Shown: positions 47,934 through 60,500, counted from the first letter of the stretch. The stretch: DNA of 64,000 nt from Diphasiastrum complanatum (GCA_029204225.1 CM055094.1:66548536-66612535); one strand, 5' to 3'. A program made the numbers and translations. Notes: a model not told the origin generated them from the sequence alone.

Positions 47934-49196
47934 TGGTATCAGAGCCTTTGGTGGCTTGAATCACCGGACAAGAACAGAGAGCTGCGAATTCACGACGGTT
48001 TGTTGGCTAGGAAGCACAAAACCGAGTCTGTGGAGATTTGTGGAATAGCTCAAAACTGTAAAAAGATTCAGAGGTAGGGGATTGTCAGCTGAATCAGAGG
48101 GCAAGCATAAAGTGAAGCTGGAAAATATTCTGAAGCGTTTCTTGGCATGTGTGATTGGTTTGAATCCAATCAAACACCATTTGAAGAGCGGTTTGGAGCA
48201 GAACATTGCCTGCTGTAGGGCGACCTCAACCAGATAGAAGCTACAAGTGAAAGCTCAAGGAAAGCCTGAGTAAAGCCCAAGAACAAGATTCACATTAGCA
48301 ATGATGTGATCTTTGATGAGACACATAGGTTTTAAGATGAAGACCATGCAAGTGGTGAAAGCATCAAAATACTTCCCACAATTTTGGAGGAAGAAGATGA
48401 AGAAGATGATCCACAAGATGATGCACATGAAGACGAGAGTCGAGAGGGCGAGTATGAAAGGACACCACCTATTCAAGAGCTTAGGGGGAGGTACTTGCCA
48501 ATAGGAGCAATAAAGGAGAAACCGGTTGGAAGTAAGAGACATTACTTAGACACTCCTTGGGATACATAATATCCTCGTAGTGTATCACCTGAATCTAAGA
48601 TACCAAAATGGTATGAAAAGATCATGAAGGATGCAAAGCTAAATCAACCAGGATCTAGCACACAAGGAGAAGTGAGAAGATCAATGCCGGAAAGGAATTC
48701 TCTTGATCGTTATCATGTGGACTATGCCCTAATGAGTGACATTTTGAAGTGTCGAGAGCCATCAACCTTTGATGAAGCAAAAGATCACAAAGAGTGGAAA
48801 AGGGCAATGGAGGAGGAGATAGAATCCATCAACAGGTATGATACATGGGAGTTGGTTGATCCACCACTTGGAAATAAACCCACTGACAACAAATGGGTGT
48901 TTAGAACAAAGTTTCATGCGGATGGCACGATAGCAAAGCATAAGGCACGCCTAGTAATGAAGGGTTATGAGCAAAGCAAAGGAATTGACTATGAAGAGAC
49001 ATTTGCTGCCTTAGCATCTCATTTTGGGTGGAAGATCCATCAAATGGATGTGAAGTCCGCATTTTTGAATGGTGACTTAGAGGAAGAAGCTTACATGGTC
49101 CAATTGCAGGGCTTCATGGCAAAAGGGCAAGACATATATCCTACTGTACAGTCAATTGTTGCAAGAGCTTCATTCCAATTGACAGTATCCGTTTGT
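47934..49196 (+). pseudogene. Internally deleted copia element (leader joined to pol)
   Basis: The primer site TGGTATCAGAGCC at 47934 implies a 5' LTR ending at 47933 (its start is not defined). After a leader of about 300 bp the sequence jumps to the end of the integrase region (ISNDVIFDE, about 48295), an acidic linker (48384-48569) and RT. The RT part reads DRYHVDYALMSD, EWKRAMEEEIESI, DNKWVFRTKFHADG, ARLVMKGYEQSKGIDYEETF, then KSAFLNGDLEEEAY. Compared with normal RT, about 8 residues are missing after EETFA (the KMVTIRLI-type stretch). Homology ends near 49140 before the active site. Gag, protease and most of integrase are deleted. A different family from A and B. Confidence 0.8.
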
Positions 49197-49477
49197 TGAT
49201 AGACAATTATAAATATTTTTTATAATAGATTGTTAGAATTATTTAAGACAATGTATGTGTGTTTGAGAGGATGTGTATGTGTTTTGGAATTTGCATTGAT
49301 CTATAATTTTGGTTAATAGAGAAATAGATATAGATAGTACTGGGTAGCAATAGATTGTTAAAGCTATAATGTGTGTGTGTGTTTAACATTTTGCATTGAT
49401 TTAAAATTTAGATAAATACATAGTCTATGGTAGTAATAGATTGTTAGATTTATATTTATTTTGGACTAAGAATAAGA

Positions 49478-49578
<101 letters not shown>

Positions 49579-49649
49579 TTATGCATTAGTTTAGGGTATT
49601 TAAGAGTGACAGATAAATAAATAGTGTTTGATAGAATTTATATTGGATT

Positions 49650-49654
<5 letters not shown>

Positions 49655-49734
<80 letters not shown>
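49655..49734. repeat. (AG)40 microsatellite
   Basis: Second long run 85 bp downstream of the first. The flanks are similar (GTGTTTGA, GATAGAATTTATATT-like words before each), suggesting a duplicated block. Confidence 0.97.
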
Positions 49735-49737
<3 letters not shown>

Positions 49738-49739
49738 GT

Positions 49740-50449
49740 GAGTGTGTTTTGATTAAGATTTATAGTAGTAGATGACTAGATAGTGTTTGATGGTAATTGT
49801 ATGTTTGAATTTGCTTATAATAATGGTTCAATTGTGTAATATAGTGTTATTTTTTAATCGCTTGTGCATGTGACAAAAATATTCAAAAAAAAGAGAGCAA
49901 GCGTTTAAAGAGCAAGCAATTGCACGTTTGTACTTAAGCTTCGAGTGAAGCTTCGAGTGAGTTTACCGGTAAGTTTGTGTTATTTCAATTTGTTTTATTA
50001 TTAGAATACATTATCTAAGATAGTAAGAAATTAAATGTAATTCATAATTTTCATTTTGTTCAAAGCAATATCGTATTTTATCGCATACACTAGTAATTAA
50101 TTAATATGCAAAGGTGAAATGTAGATAATTAAAATCCCCAATCCTAGGAAGGTGTGTATCCCTTACTTTTCTCCCGCTAAAGACGAGGTTCTAACCTTCC
50201 CAACTTGCATGGAAAAACCTACACGTCGCATGGAGGAAATATGTGGTGACATTCTGAAATAGGACATAACCGTAAGGTTTGGGTATTGTAATTATCACAT
50301 TCAACTCTATCTATAAAAATATACATAAAAAATATTGCGATGAATTTAAAAAAAAGAATGATAGATAATCATAGATCATTCTCATCATTTACATCATTTT
50401 CGTCATCACACAAGTCTTGACACTCATCTGAATCTAGGTCTAGGTATAA
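49740..50449. other. Unassigned stretch
   Basis: AT-rich, no gene seen. It lies downstream of the CACTA remnant and may contain its 3' end; CACTAGTAATTAATT at 50086 is a possible but unsupported terminus. Confidence 0.35.
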
Positions 50450-53400
50450 TCATAAATTTTTTATCGTGTCTCTTTGATGATGTGAGTTACCCTCATATTC
50501 AATCTCCTTTTCTTGTAACTCTATCTCATCCAAACGTGGGGGCCTCAAATTACCTCCAATTTGGTCTTGTATGATCGTAGGAATCTCATCATTTTCATTT
50601 GTACCTTCTTCTCCCATCATTTTGACATCATTTGGAGTTTGGATGAGTGGTTCAGATTCTTCCAAAACGTCGCCAAAATTGGGTGGTGGTTCGTCGTGTG
50701 TATCCAATTCAACAATATGTTTTCCTTCAAACACGCGTCGTTTTCTTGCATTAAGTTGGATCACATACCACCATGTTGGGTCTATTCGATCTGGATGAAT
50801 ATAATCTGCCAAAGAATTAAAAAAAATTAAGTTAGTCTTATAAGATTGATACATAAATAATTGGATTGCGAATATTAATGGCATTGAAATTTTAGAGTCT
50901 CACTTGTTCGCAATGTCGTGGCAATACTAAAGTGTCATGAGAGTCCATCGATATATATTTTGTTGATTCGATTTGAAAAAACTTTGAGTTATCATTTCTA
51001 ATCGTGGCGTTGCTTTCACGATAGATGACCTTAAACCATTTTACGTCAAAAATAAAGTATTTGTCGCTAGTCTCATAATCGACTTCATAAATATGTTGCA
51101 ATGTGCCGACATAGTCTAGGTCGTCCGAAATGACATTAGGGTTCCTCGCACTAGAACGACTCTCTTGTTGAAAGTTGGCCATTATACCACAATCATATGT
51201 ACGTCGCTTGTTGTCAACTCTCTCAACACGATAATGGTGTCCATATGCCCACATGGTAGTGTATGATGTATACTAAAACACAAAAAAACAAAAACAAATG
51301 TGTGTAATTAGAAATGCTATTCATATATTGAATACAAAAACAAAACTTCACATAAACAATATTACACTAACCTTCCATCCACATCCCCGAACAAATTCTC
51401 ATTCTAATTTGGTCACTTCTTCTCTGTTTTTGGATGCTTTTAGCATCGTATCAAAAACCCATTCATGAGAGCATTTTGAAGGTAAAGGCTCCAAAGGTTC
51501 GTCATTCTTCAACACCCTTCCTCTTCTTCGATTGATATTTCTTCTTCGTTTCAATATTATGTTTCTTTCCTTTTTGGCTTCTTCATACCTTAAAATCCAC
51601 TTTTCCATTTGTCCACAATTATATAATATGAATGTGTCAATTTTCTCTTTTAATTGAGGTGAAAGTCTTTTTTGCACACCATTTTCTTGTGGTACCTCAC
51701 CCTTAACACGTTCATCTTCTTCTTCACACCACATTTTTGGACTTGCAGGATGCAATTGTGAGATTATTTTGGTGATATAAAACAAAGATTCCTATACAAG
51801 CTAACTTTCTGCAATGCTACCTTCTGGCCTCACAAAGCCCTTCAAAACTTTCACGAAGCGCTCAAGGTAGAACATCCATCTCGTGTGCACAAGTCCTGCA
51901 ATTGATACTTCTTCGACCAGATGCACTAGAAGATGAACTTGTATATCCAAAAAGGAAGTTGGAAAATCTCTATCCAACAAATATACCATTTCGATCATTT
52001 GGATTTTCATGGAATCCAATTCACTATTTTTAATTTCTTTTGAGGAAATCCACCTGCAAGATTGATAGTACATTAGATTTTTTAACACATAAAAAATTTG
52101 AAATATTACATATTTATACAAGTGCTTAAAAAAATATACAAACCTAATCATCGATGACAAATTGTAAAGCGTATTTTGTACGTCATCATTGAAGAGACCT
52201 CGAATAGAAAGTGGAATTATGAATTGCAACATCTAATGCCAATCATGTGATTTCAATCCGCTTAATTTACCATCTTTGGTAAATGACTTGCATAAAGAAT
52301 GTGCATAGCCTGTTGGAGTTCTCATTTGTTTTATGACATGTTTAACATATGAGAGTTGCTGTTTTGTAAGAATCCACGACACGCTAGGTAGAATCTCATC
52401 TCCACCTTCGGTGTATTGAATCCAATAGGGTCTTTTCACATCGGCCGCTTGTAGATCTTTACGAGTTGTGGAGTTGTCTTTTATGCCAATGATGTGGTTC
52501 CATAAGGATTCACCGACGTTTTTGAATATGTGCATAGGATCCAATAGATGGTTTATCAATAAATTCCTCCAATAGGGTACTTTATGAAAAATAGACAACC
52601 GTTTCATACCATCAATGGATTCATTCCATGAATAATTAACGACATGATGTTTAAGCCATTCACCATGCCATTCCGCTACTCCCATGCGTGGGGGTGGTGG
52701 TGTAATTAGGGGATTATCTCCTCGTCCTCCATAAAATCGCCTATTCAACCTTCAAAAAGGATGATCAGGCGGCAAGTATTTGCGATGATTTTCGTACACC
52801 ATTTTTTTTAACATATTTGTGCTATGTCGACCCTCCAAAAGTGGTCCACAAATATAACATGCATTGTAACCCGATGTGGTTAAACCTGCATAGTTCATAA
52901 ACCAAATTAAACATAAGCTTATTTAAATATACTCAGACGTTAAATCCTAAAACGGATTAGATTATATAGATACCTGAACATTTGCTTAAACCGGGGTAGT
53001 CAAATTATGAGGTTCATTTTTAAACTCAGGTCATTGGTCTTCAATATGTTTCCATGCAGGTGAATCACTTGGTACTCGCATCACATCATCCGTAGATCGA
53101 TTTTTGACATGCCAATCCGTTAGTTGTGCCAAAGATTTACATTGAAATAGACATTGCAATCGTGGGATAATTGAAAAATGTCGTAACACTTTTTGTGGCA
53201 CTTTATCCCCTTGTACGTCATCTCGAAAACGTGAAGCATCACACATGGGACATTGAAGCTTTTCTGAATGCTCATCTCTATATAGAACATGGTCTTTTAG
53301 ACATGCATGTATTGTGTCGTAATCCATTCCAAGCACGGTCATCATCTTTCGTATTTCTTTTCGTGTTTTAGGTATCACATTTTCTTTCAGAAGTATTCAA

Positions 53401-53940
53401 TGCAACAACCTAAAAAAAGAGCATTGTGAGTTGTTAGAAAGGAAAAAAAATTAACTTAATGTAAATATGCTATAAAGTATAATAGTTGTGTTAAGCGTTA
53501 AGTACCCGAATAAAGATGTCACGCTACGATCACTCCATTTGTATGTTGCTTGAAGGTTTAGAATAAGAATTGACGTAGCTAGTCTCGAAATTGATGCTCC
53601 AGGATATAGAGGAGTGTCTGTCTCCTTGCGCAATAGAATCTCGTCTTCATCCATCTCAAATTGTTTGTGATCTCCGTTTTCATTAGAAGATGCATGGATA
53701 CCATCATTCTCATTTGTTTCAAAGTAAGATTCAAACATGTTGTGCATTGCTTCATCGTGTTGCACCTCATCATCATAATCATTAGAATCAAGTTGATTAT
53801 TCTCTTTTCCAATTGTGTTTGCCTCTTCAATTTGTTTCATTCTTTGTTTTCTCATGTCTGTCAAAACTTGACGTTGATTGTAACTAAACACGAATGGATC
53901 AACTCCGTGGAATGGCATTTGATGTATTGGCTACATACAT
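50450..53940 (-). pseudogene. CACTA (En/Spm) tnp2 transposase, nearly complete but broken
   Basis: Minus strand, several exons. Start region: MPFHGVDPFVFSYNQRQ, acidic linker, then TPLYPGASISRLATSILIL and YKWSDRSVTSLF (53918-53510). Next IHACLKDHVLYRDE, CPMCDASRFRDD, LRHFSIIPRLQCLF, TDWHVKNRS, DSPAWKHIED (53378-53031): the tnp2 core. Then the block with WNESIDGMKRLSIF, DPMHIFKNVGESLWNHIIG and GLKSHDWH (52748-52233), a DUF4218-like part (52232-51801), a basic linker (51785-51399), and a DUF4216-like part with VKWFKVIYRES and LPRHCEQV (51254-50892). A tail continues to 50450. Introns are visible, e.g. AG|GTTTGTATA ... TTGCAG|GTGG at about 52143-52059, which joins SSMIR to WISSKE in frame. A TAG after DWH (52233) and other stops suggest decay. 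The middle of tnp2, between SPAW and the WNES block, is short or missing. Confidence 0.85.
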
Positions 53941-54890
53941 GAAACAAATTCCATAAGTGACATATATAGATTGACGAAGATTATAATAAAAAACAATCAT
54001 ATAAAATTAACAAACCTCAACGTCTTCCAAATTCGATGGTTGACCTTCGTCTTTTTGTCCAAACTTTCACAAATGATTTTCAACAATGCGTCTTTCATGC
54101 ATCTTTTGTCCATCACACTTGAGGCATGTGCACCATATTTTATTTTGAAAATAATTTCTTTACAAGAAACAAAAGTCAAGTACATGTCACTTTAGCACAA
54201 TATTTTAACTTATAGTAACAAAATTTTTATGAACAAAAAAACATGCATGTTTATCACTGACCCTGTTAACTTGAGTAGTGTCTTCATCGCTAGACTGATC
54301 TGAATGTAATTCATCTCGTTGTGATAAACTGCATGTATGCACAAGTACAAAACACAAATAACATAAAATTATTGTATGATTCTAATGTTTTGATTTTTAA
54401 ATAGTACTATTCTTATACATTGTTGCTTATATGATTCTTTTGCATTTTGGTGCAGGCTCCAGCTCTACACGCATATCTCTCTTTTTTTGTTAACACAGGT
54501 ATGAAAGTTCTACTCCAATATGTATTAAAGTTCTGTAATCAATTTTCTTTTCTACTGCATTTTAATATATTAGGGTTTATTGTGATGTATTGTATGTTTA
54601 TGAATGTAGTAATCATGTCGGGGTCAGGCAGTGGTGAAAGCTCGGGAGACTTTGTAAAAAAATTATATGAATCATTAACTCGTGAGCAGAAACACAACTA
54701 CAGAGTATGCTTAGCCAAGATGAGGGTGGTATCTCATAAGCGGCCGCGGCTCCCGGTCCCATCGAAGACTCATCCACAAATTCTTATTATGACGTGGATC
54801 CTCAAGGCAATATAATTGCCAATAGAAAAGGAAAATTTTTTTAACACGCCTCCGTCCAGTCCACCATTGTTTTTTTGACATGGCGCCGAA
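53941..54890. other. 5' flank of the CACTA gene; doubtful plus-strand frame
   Basis: Mostly AT-rich. A plus-strand frame (54447-54815) contains MSGSGSGESSGDFVKKLYES and LTREQKHNYRVCLAKMR from 54615. It is hydrophilic and possibly real, such as the first exon of a transposon accessory protein, but I cannot name a family. Confidence 0.3.
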
Positions 54891-55095
54891 AAATTTATGC
54901 ACGTGGATTATCCACACGTGGATAATCCACGCAAAATTAAATTTTGAAAATTTTGACAACTGTTTGGGAGGGAAGCTTGGTGGCGCCGGAAAGCAATTTT
55001 GGCGTGGATAATCCACGCGTGGATTATCCACGCAAATTTCAGTTTGTTCACCGAACCAGACCAATATCTTTTGCGTGGATTATCCACGCATTTTT
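54890..55095. repeat. Palindromic GTGGATnATCCAC repeat cluster
   Basis: At least five copies of a 16-bp palindrome-like unit GCGTGGATAATCCACGC / GCGTGGATTATCCACGC, some abutting head to tail (54900-54932, 55001-55032, 55074-55090). They lie on the 5' side of the minus-strand tnp2 gene. CACTA elements carry subterminal repeats bound by their second protein, so this may be such an array. Confidence 0.75.
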
Positions 55096-55745
55096 TTTTT
55101 GTTTTTTTGTTTTTTGCATGTTGATAATGACATGAAATTAGTTAAATAAATATATTTCTAAAGTAAATTATATTATGATTAGGCTATATTTTTTTTTTCT
55201 AAAGTGAGTTATACTATGATGAGGTGTTTTTTTTTTTGCATGTTCATAATGAAATGGAATTAGTTAAATAAATATTTTTCTAAAGTGAATTATATCATGA
55301 TGTTCCTAGTTGATTGGGATTTTTGATGAGGGCAGCCACCTACTTTTATAAGATAGTTGACTCGGGCTACCAAGAGGGTAATTATGCATGATCTAAGGCT
55401 TTGATAGCTAGGGTCTACCCTAATGGTACTCTACCTAATTTCATATTCGAGATCATTTGATATGGATTGAGAGCTCATTTTGTACATACTTCGAGAGATT
55501 ATCAAGAGATGGTGATTTTGGCGAGTTTGCTCTTTAATGAGGAATTGATGAATGATGAATGTGATATTAAGAAAGAGCGAAACATTTACAAGTTTATGAT
55601 TGTTTAATTTTTATTGTCCTTATTACTACCTTAAGTTTGATGATGTTCCTTCAAGTGTGAATGAAACTGTAGCAATAAAACAGTGATTTGATGTAATGAA
55701 AAGTGAGGTGAGTATATGATGCATTGTTTGAGATACTTGTAACAT
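55096..55745. other. Unassigned stretch with short repeated T-rich blocks
   Basis: A block (AATGAAATTAGTTAAATAAATAT...AAAGT-AATTATA-TATGAT) recurs two or three times between 55120 and 55300. From 55370 a plus-strand reading with many stops (IARVYPNGTLPNFIFE) is not assignable. Confidence 0.35.
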
Positions 55746-55910
55746 TATTGATCCTCCATCAAAGATACAAAATGTTACTGTTTGCAAATGGGTCTTTAAG
55801 ATCAAGCTTAATCAAGATAGTAGTGTGAACAATTATAAAACAAGACTAGTTGCCAAGGGATATGCTCAATTCAAGGGCATTGACTATGATGAAACACTTG
55901 ATTTTGTCAT
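55746..55910 (+). pseudogene. Short copia RT fragment
   Basis: Plus-strand reading CKWVFKIKLNQDSSVNNYKT then RLVAKGYAQFKGIDYDET (55784-55895): the start of copia RT. Nothing before or after belongs to it, and the CACTA fragment follows directly. Confidence 0.8.
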
Positions 55911-55915
55911 AGTTT

Positions 55916-57700
55916 GTGGTGGTGATTTCATTAACTCACATGCTTTTAGTGATTTACTGCCTTTGCAACATTTGTAAAACATTGAGAATTTTCTTGGAAC
56001 ATGAAGCCGTACATGAAAAACATTATAGCATAGCATGTGCACCTGCTCACAGTGACGAGGCAACACCGATGTGTCAAAGGACTCCATGCTCAATGTTTTT
56101 GATGAATCAATTGCAAAAAATCCACTTGGATCCGATTTTACGGTTGCATTTGGCCCTCTACAAACTACCTTGAATCATTTCACATCAAATAAAAAATAGT
56201 GTCCACTTTCACCAAATGACACATCATAAATATTTTGTATAGTTCCTACGTATTCTATATCTCATGAGATGGGATTCCAATCTCGTGCACTACTTTGACT
56301 TTCTTGTTGGAAAGATGCTATTACACCACAATCATGTGTGCGTCTCTTGTTATCAATCCTTTCAGCACGAAAGTGGAAACCAAACTTCCCATATAGCATT
56401 ATACATTTTGCATTGCCACATGACAAACATGAATCTCATAAATAATCACTGTGAATGAACATTGTGTTTCAAAATTATTAAACAAATATTGTTATAAACA
56501 AGAATGTTCTGATAATAAAGTATTAGTAAAGAATAATACCTTCCATTCGCATCCTCTTGCAAAGTCCCATTCCTGTATGTAACTGTAAACAAACTCCTAT
56601 GTACACAAGATAGACATTGTTTGAATGATTACCTGAGCATTCACCTAATCCTGGATAGTCATGCATTGTCCACATTACAATGGCATGTAGTGCAAACTCC
56701 CACTCATGTAAGGGGCGCGAAATGTCATATGCTTTTATCCCTTTCCACAAATCTTCCAACTTGTCAATAAGTGGCTCAAGATACACATCCATGTTCTTAA
56801 CCTTGCGTTGGCCAGGAATTAAAAGTGCCAACATAATGTGTCTCTTTTTTGTACTCAACGAAGGAGGAATATTATAATTTACCAAGCACGTAGTTGCTCA
56901 TATGCCAAAGGGGTTCACACCATCTGTTGCAAGACCAAATCTCACATTTCTTGACTCATTGACAAAGCTTGGATACTCTTTGTTGATGTGTTTTTATGCA
57001 GGCGAATCTGAAGGTACCCTCATCATCCCATCCATAGAGGTATGGTGTACAATGAAATAAACGTTGCAATCGTGAAATTACTAGAAAATGTCGTAAAACT
57101 TTGCACGGAATGGTTGCCCCTTGCAAATCATCTCTATATCGAGGAGTATCACAAATGGACATTTCTTGAGTGATTCGTACCTTCCTCGATATAAAATACA
57201 ATCTTTTGGACATGCATGATATTGCTTGTAATCCATCCCGATGTTAGACAACATTTTTTGTGCCTCATCTCTTGTCTCAAGCATGACATTCCCTTCAGGG
57301 AGCATTTTATTTTTCAATAGTCTGTACATGACAAAAAAAAGTCATTGTAAAAAAATTATCACTCGATGTACAAATTGTAAATTTTGTTTCAAAGCAAAAA
57401 TGACAATCAGATGAATTTTTTTTTACTCAAATAATGATGTGAGGCTTTGGTCCCTCCATCTATATTTGGCTTGAAGATTTAAAAGAAGTAGAGAAGTCGC
57501 CAAATGAGATGTCTTTGCTCCAGGATACAATGCGGTCTTTGATTTTTCTCGCAATTTCTTTTTTTCTTTAGACAAAAGTGTCTCCTCATCTTGTTCATTA
57601 TGTCTAGCTGCAATATTGTTCTCGTACATATCATCCAACATGTCTCCCATGACTTCAAATTCATCATTCATTGAAAGCTTTTTTTCATCGTTGGAACTTG
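55916..57700 (-). pseudogene. Second CACTA tnp2 remnant, heavily decayed
   Basis: Minus-strand order from 57671: MNDEFEVMGDMLDDMYENN, KTALYPGAKTSHLATSLLLL, YRWRDQSLTSLF (57671-57425). An intron-like gap follows, then GMDYKQYHACPKDCILYRG (about 57230), a shifted LRHFLVISRLQRLF (about 57090), and the segment absent from the first remnant: LLIPGQRKVKNMDVYLEPL, AYDISRPLHEWEFALHAIVMW, HDYPGLGECSGN (56885-56600). A DUF4216-like part with LPRHCEQV follows at 56093-56040. The DUF4218-like middle is deleted. Many stops. It shares the architecture of the first remnant but is clearly diverged from it, so it is a separate insertion or an old duplicate. Confidence 0.82.
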
Positions 57701-57924
57701 TTTGCGAAGAAGTAATCTAGATGAGCTAGATTCAGATACATTATTCTCTTGATTAATGCGCTCATCAATTTCCATCATCTCTTTTAAGACGTAGACGATG
57801 AGGTAATTGCTTTATATGTGGACCGTTGTATTGCATTCGTCATCTACGTCAACCATTATGAGGATTATTGTCTCCAACACTAAATGAGGATGAAGAATCC
57901 TATATATCAAAATAACAAGAAGTA

Positions 57925-58015
57925 GGTTGAAACAATGCTTGATAAACATTTCCTCCCAATACTTGATAGATCTAAATGTTGCATGTGAATATAAATTACC
58001 TCTTAGTTTAAAAAG
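57925..58015 (-). pseudogene. Partial copy of the SET-domain 3' end
   Basis: The minus-strand peptide FRSIKYWEEMFIKHCFN corresponds to TRSIKFGEELFSKYSFN of the SET gene at 58223, and the DNA (AACTTGATAGATCTA-type word) is similar too. It lies 200-300 bp downstream of the SET gene. A nearby pair of repeats (GAATAATGCTCCTAACATTT at 58088 and 58124) shows further local duplication. Confidence 0.65.
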
Positions 58016-58222
58016 TATGAACATACCAATGTATCTATTAGACAGATTTGTCTTTTCAGCTTGTTAACATTTAATGAACTCAAAGACGAATAATGCTCCT
58101 AACATTTAATCTAGGCAAATGATGAATAATGCTCCTAACATTTGACATATTTAATGACACAAACCAAATACAATCAAGATGCATGGATTATACATCTCTA
58201 CATATCAACAAAATTTAAATCT

Positions 58223-59228
58223 TCACATTTGACTTATTGTCTTTTGCAAACATTTGGGTAGAGGACGGTTGAAACTATACTTGCTGAACAATTCCTCTCC
58301 AAACTTGATAGATCTAGTGGCACAGACCATTACATAAGTGCCCTTTACATTCCTAGTAAAATATTCTTTATTTCCATTGATGCATTCTTCAAAATCACAA
58401 TTCGTCAATAGAGGGTGACCAATGGAACTATTTATATATGCAGCAATGTTTCCATGCACATCTGGACGTCCATCAATGTATGTACGATTTTCCCTCGAGT
58501 TGTTGCCTCCTTGCATGCGTTGCTCCTCTAAAGAACAAGCATTTGAATTCAAGCCATATACTTGCATCCTCCATTGGTGACAACACAAAGCATGCCAATC
58601 ACCCCAATTGTATTGAGGTCTTGCATATGGCATCAATGTCACAACACTATTTAAAGGGACCTGAATACTACTCAATGCAAAAAGGCCCAAACCAGCCTCA
58701 GGAAAGTGTTCACTAGGCATGATCATGTACATTCGACCCCAATACGTAAATGATGTTCCATTTAATGGTAATGGTGCTAATAAATGCTTTTACTAATGGT
58801 TGCAAGCTAGGTGGAAGAGGAAGGTCAGACAGAGAACCTAGAATGTCTTTTGACACATCAACAGTGCATAGTAATTTGCAATTATCTTTCATACTAGTCA
58901 TAATATGTCCAAGACATGTTCTCTTTTTTAAAGGGGTGGTCATGTTTGTGGAATCCACGTGGAGTATCATGGAGGACTCATGTGCAACATCTAGGATAGG
59001 TGTGGTTGGGTGGTAAGAATGTTCTAGAGATTTGGAGACATGGATTGAATCACAAGGCATTGATGAACTAATTATATCATGCAAGGGGTCATCATCAACA
59101 AGAGCATCATCTAGGGCCAATGATAATCCAAAATCAATATTCATGTGATTTATTCTATCAATAATATTCTCGATCTCTCTTGCAACTCTTTTTATTGAAA
59201 CCAACTTATGGTGGTCCTTCTTCTGCAA
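58223..59228 (-). CDS. SET-domain protein, probably two segments joined by intron or frameshift
   Basis: The 3' segment (58732-58223, 169 residues) has a SET-like core: GLGLFAL (15-20), YIDGRPDVHGNIAAYINSS (85-103), TNCDFE (110-115), CATRSIKFGEELFSKY (137-152). SET enzymes transfer methyl groups to lysine. The usual N-H-S-C stretch reads NSSI here, so activity is uncertain. The cysteines expected after SET are not seen. The 5' segment (59228-58713, 171 residues) starts MQKKDHHKLVSIKRVAREIE, has an acidic middle and ends LPLPPSLQPLVKAF. The two segments are in different frames around 58790; the second is open from KHLLAPLPLNGTSFTYWG. The gene lies upstream of the second tnp2 remnant on the same strand. 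It may be a host gene captured by a CACTA element, or a neighbour. No start context or promoter is clear. Confidence 0.6.
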
Positions 59229-59255
59229 AAGTTGAAAATGTTAGATGTACCAGTT

Positions 59256-59260
<5 letters not shown>

Positions 59261-59305
<45 letters not shown>
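59261..59305. repeat. (CT)22 microsatellite
   Basis: CT run; a (CA)n-rich tract (ACACAAACACA, CACACACACACCC) follows at 59358-59420. Minus-strand frames across both are artefacts. Confidence 0.97.
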
Positions 59306-59308
<3 letters not shown>

Positions 59309-59659
59309 CATGAAACATAACTTAATATATAACACAAACCGTAAACTAGTAGCATGAAACACAAACACAAACACACACAAACACACGCACCCACACACAC
59401 ACACCCACCCACACCGACCCTAAACACACATGAAGAGAAAAACAGAGAGAACATTATAGAGTGCTAATCAAAACTCCCGAACCATATGATTATATCCTAC
59501 TCCAGAATGTCACAACATGCTCCCTCCCTGCGGCGTTTGGGCTTTTTTGTGGAACTCATCTTCCAACAAAAAACATTTGAACTATGTCTTTAACGAAAGA
59601 AAACAAGTGCTACACACCTTCCTAGAATTGGGAGTGTTGGTTACCTTTAACTCTTTCAT

Positions 59660-59661
<2 letters not shown>

Positions 59662-59741
<80 letters not shown>
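59662..59741. repeat. (TC)40 microsatellite
   Basis: Uninterrupted run of 80 bp. Confidence 0.97.
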
Positions 59742-59743
<2 letters not shown>

Positions 59744-59790
59744 GGATGTGAATGGAACACTATTATGGGTGATTGAATATGGAAATCAAT

Positions 59791-59964
59791 ATTAACTACA
59801 TCTAATCATTCTATTTGGATTTTTTCTTTTAGAAGCAAGTGAGAGATTAACTTCATCTAATCATTCTATTTGGATTTTTCCTTTTAGAAGCAAGTGAGAA
59901 ATTAACTTCATCTAAATATTCTATTTGGATTTCCCTTTTAGAAGCAAGTGAGAGATTAACTTCA
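59791..59964. repeat. 55-bp tandem repeat, three copies
   Basis: Units start at 59791, 59846 and 59901 (next partial at 59955), each ATTAACTTCATCTAATCATT then CTATTTGGATTTTTCTTTTA and GAAGCAAGTGAGAG, with one to three differences. Period 55, 55, 54. Confidence 0.92.
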
Positions 59965-60360
59965 AAGTATCGTGGCACTCATCCTATCGCTCAATATTTA
60001 TTGGCCAAACTATACTTGAAGTGTCATAAGGGTCAAAGATTAAAGCATTTTCGAAAAACACTTTAAAGAGTTTACCTCTCATACTCTTGGATTTTTTGTG
60101 TGCACTCCATTGGCCCAAATATGATCGTTGACAATCCTCCTTGTCCAAATCTTAAGGCCTTTGCATTGTGTGCATGTACATGGTATCCTCTCATGATATT
60201 CTGGTTGAAACTGGTCCAATAATCCAATTGCAAATTGCACAAATTCTTTCAGTGTCATTCAGGTGAAAATTGACAAATTCTAACATGTGACGAATTGTAA
60301 CATGTGACAAAAATTGACAAAATAGTCTTTGTACATTTAGTGCATTTTAAACTTTCATTT

Positions 60361-60415
60361 GTGATGGAGTGGTGTCTTGGCTTTCCAAAGAGCAATATAC
60401 TATATCCAAAGAGCA
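60361..60415 (+). pseudogene. Tiny copia RNase H fragment
   Basis: Plus-strand DGVVSWLSKEQYTIS matches the copia RNase H block GVVSWLSKKQETIS seen in elements A and B. No other copia sequence surrounds it. Confidence 0.6.
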
Positions 60416-60500
60416 AATCGGATTACATCATTATTACAAATAAAAAAATTATGACATAAATCAATATACATACATGTGATGGATCAATGGGCGGTATACG

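Noticed and set aside
59206-59454. Cysteine/valine-rich secreted peptide on the minus strand
   Set aside because: It is the translation of (CA)n next to (CT)n.
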